Positions 5,258 through 5,330 of a stretch of 5,330 bases of DNA are shown piece after piece (the stretch's first letter is position 1; the number at the start of each line of letters is the position of its first letter). The DNA lies in the NCBI GenBank assembly GCA_016290715.1, contig JAEEUY010000010.1, positions 1 through 5,330 of the forward strand, given 5' to 3'. The stretch is from Bacteroidales bacterium (GTDB lineage: Bacteria; Bacteroidota; Bacteroidia; Bacteroidales; WCHB1-69). A model generated the notes under the pieces. It saw nothing but the letters and a program-made list of their open reading frames with translations, had not been told where the DNA came from and made no database searches. The translations under genes were made by a program, and so were the position numbers.

Positions 5258-5306
5258 CAATTCAAGCCGCAGTCCAGATTGGTTGCAAAATCAGCGGTTT
5301 GAGTTG
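5258..5306 (+). promoter_or_regulatory. Leader stem-loop at the predicted 5' end of the downstream transcript
   Basis: CAATTCAAGCCGC (5258-5270) can pair as RNA with GCGGTTTGAGTTG (5294-5306) over all 13 positions, two of them G-U wobbles. The 23-base loop can form a further small GATT/AATC stem (5277-5280 with 5289-5292). The left arm begins where transcription from the 5245-5252 box should start. No T tract follows, so this is not a simple terminator. It could stabilise the RNA or regulate the downstream gene; no known riboswitch class is recognised. Confidence 0.5.
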
Positions 5307-5330
5307 AAAATCAAAAGTTTAACCTCCTCG

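Overview
The window looks like chromosomal DNA of a Bacteroidota (Bacteroidales) bacterium, most likely an uncultured gut, rumen or oral commensal. The evidence is promoter-like TAnnTTTG boxes upstream of each transcription unit, A/T-rich leaders without a Shine-Dalgarno sequence, a Bacteroidota-style lipoprotein start, and one very large secreted protein assembled from a C10 (streptopain-type) protease and surface-protein modules. The genus cannot be read from the sequence.

Layout. Bases 1-184, minus strand: the first 61 codons of a lipoprotein that runs off the left edge. Bases 185-423: a divergent A/T-rich intergenic region with candidate promoters facing both ways. Bases 424-5103, plus strand: a single 1559-residue gene filling most of the window. 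It encodes a signal peptide, a Spi-type propeptide, a C10 cysteine protease domain (C188, H331, W350 visible), a beta-rich CUB-like segment, two copies of an Fn3-like plus GLUG-type beta-helix module, and a C-terminal domain made of two 83-residue-period repeats. Bases 5104-5222: a strong intrinsic terminator whose loop contains a REP-like palindrome. Bases 5223-5330: a promoter and leader hairpin of a further plus-strand transcript whose coding part lies outside the window.

The protein is probably exported as a zymogen: the Spi-like propeptide would keep the protease inactive until it is removed, and the Fn3 and beta-helix modules probably bind or space the enzyme at a surface or substrate. 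No separate inhibitor gene is present.

The most unusual points are: (i) a sharp composition mosaic inside the gene, with ends near 54-55% G+C and a 3.4 kb middle near 36%, the changes falling in conserved motifs; (ii) an Asn-Cys ladder with about 30-residue spacing in both beta-helices; (iii) a tandem-repeat C-terminal domain where a type IX sorting domain would usually sit; and (iv) a 13-pair hairpin at the predicted 5' end of the downstream transcript. No mobile element, CRISPR array, tRNA or rRNA was seen. The architecture is an elaborate version of known families rather than clearly a new system.
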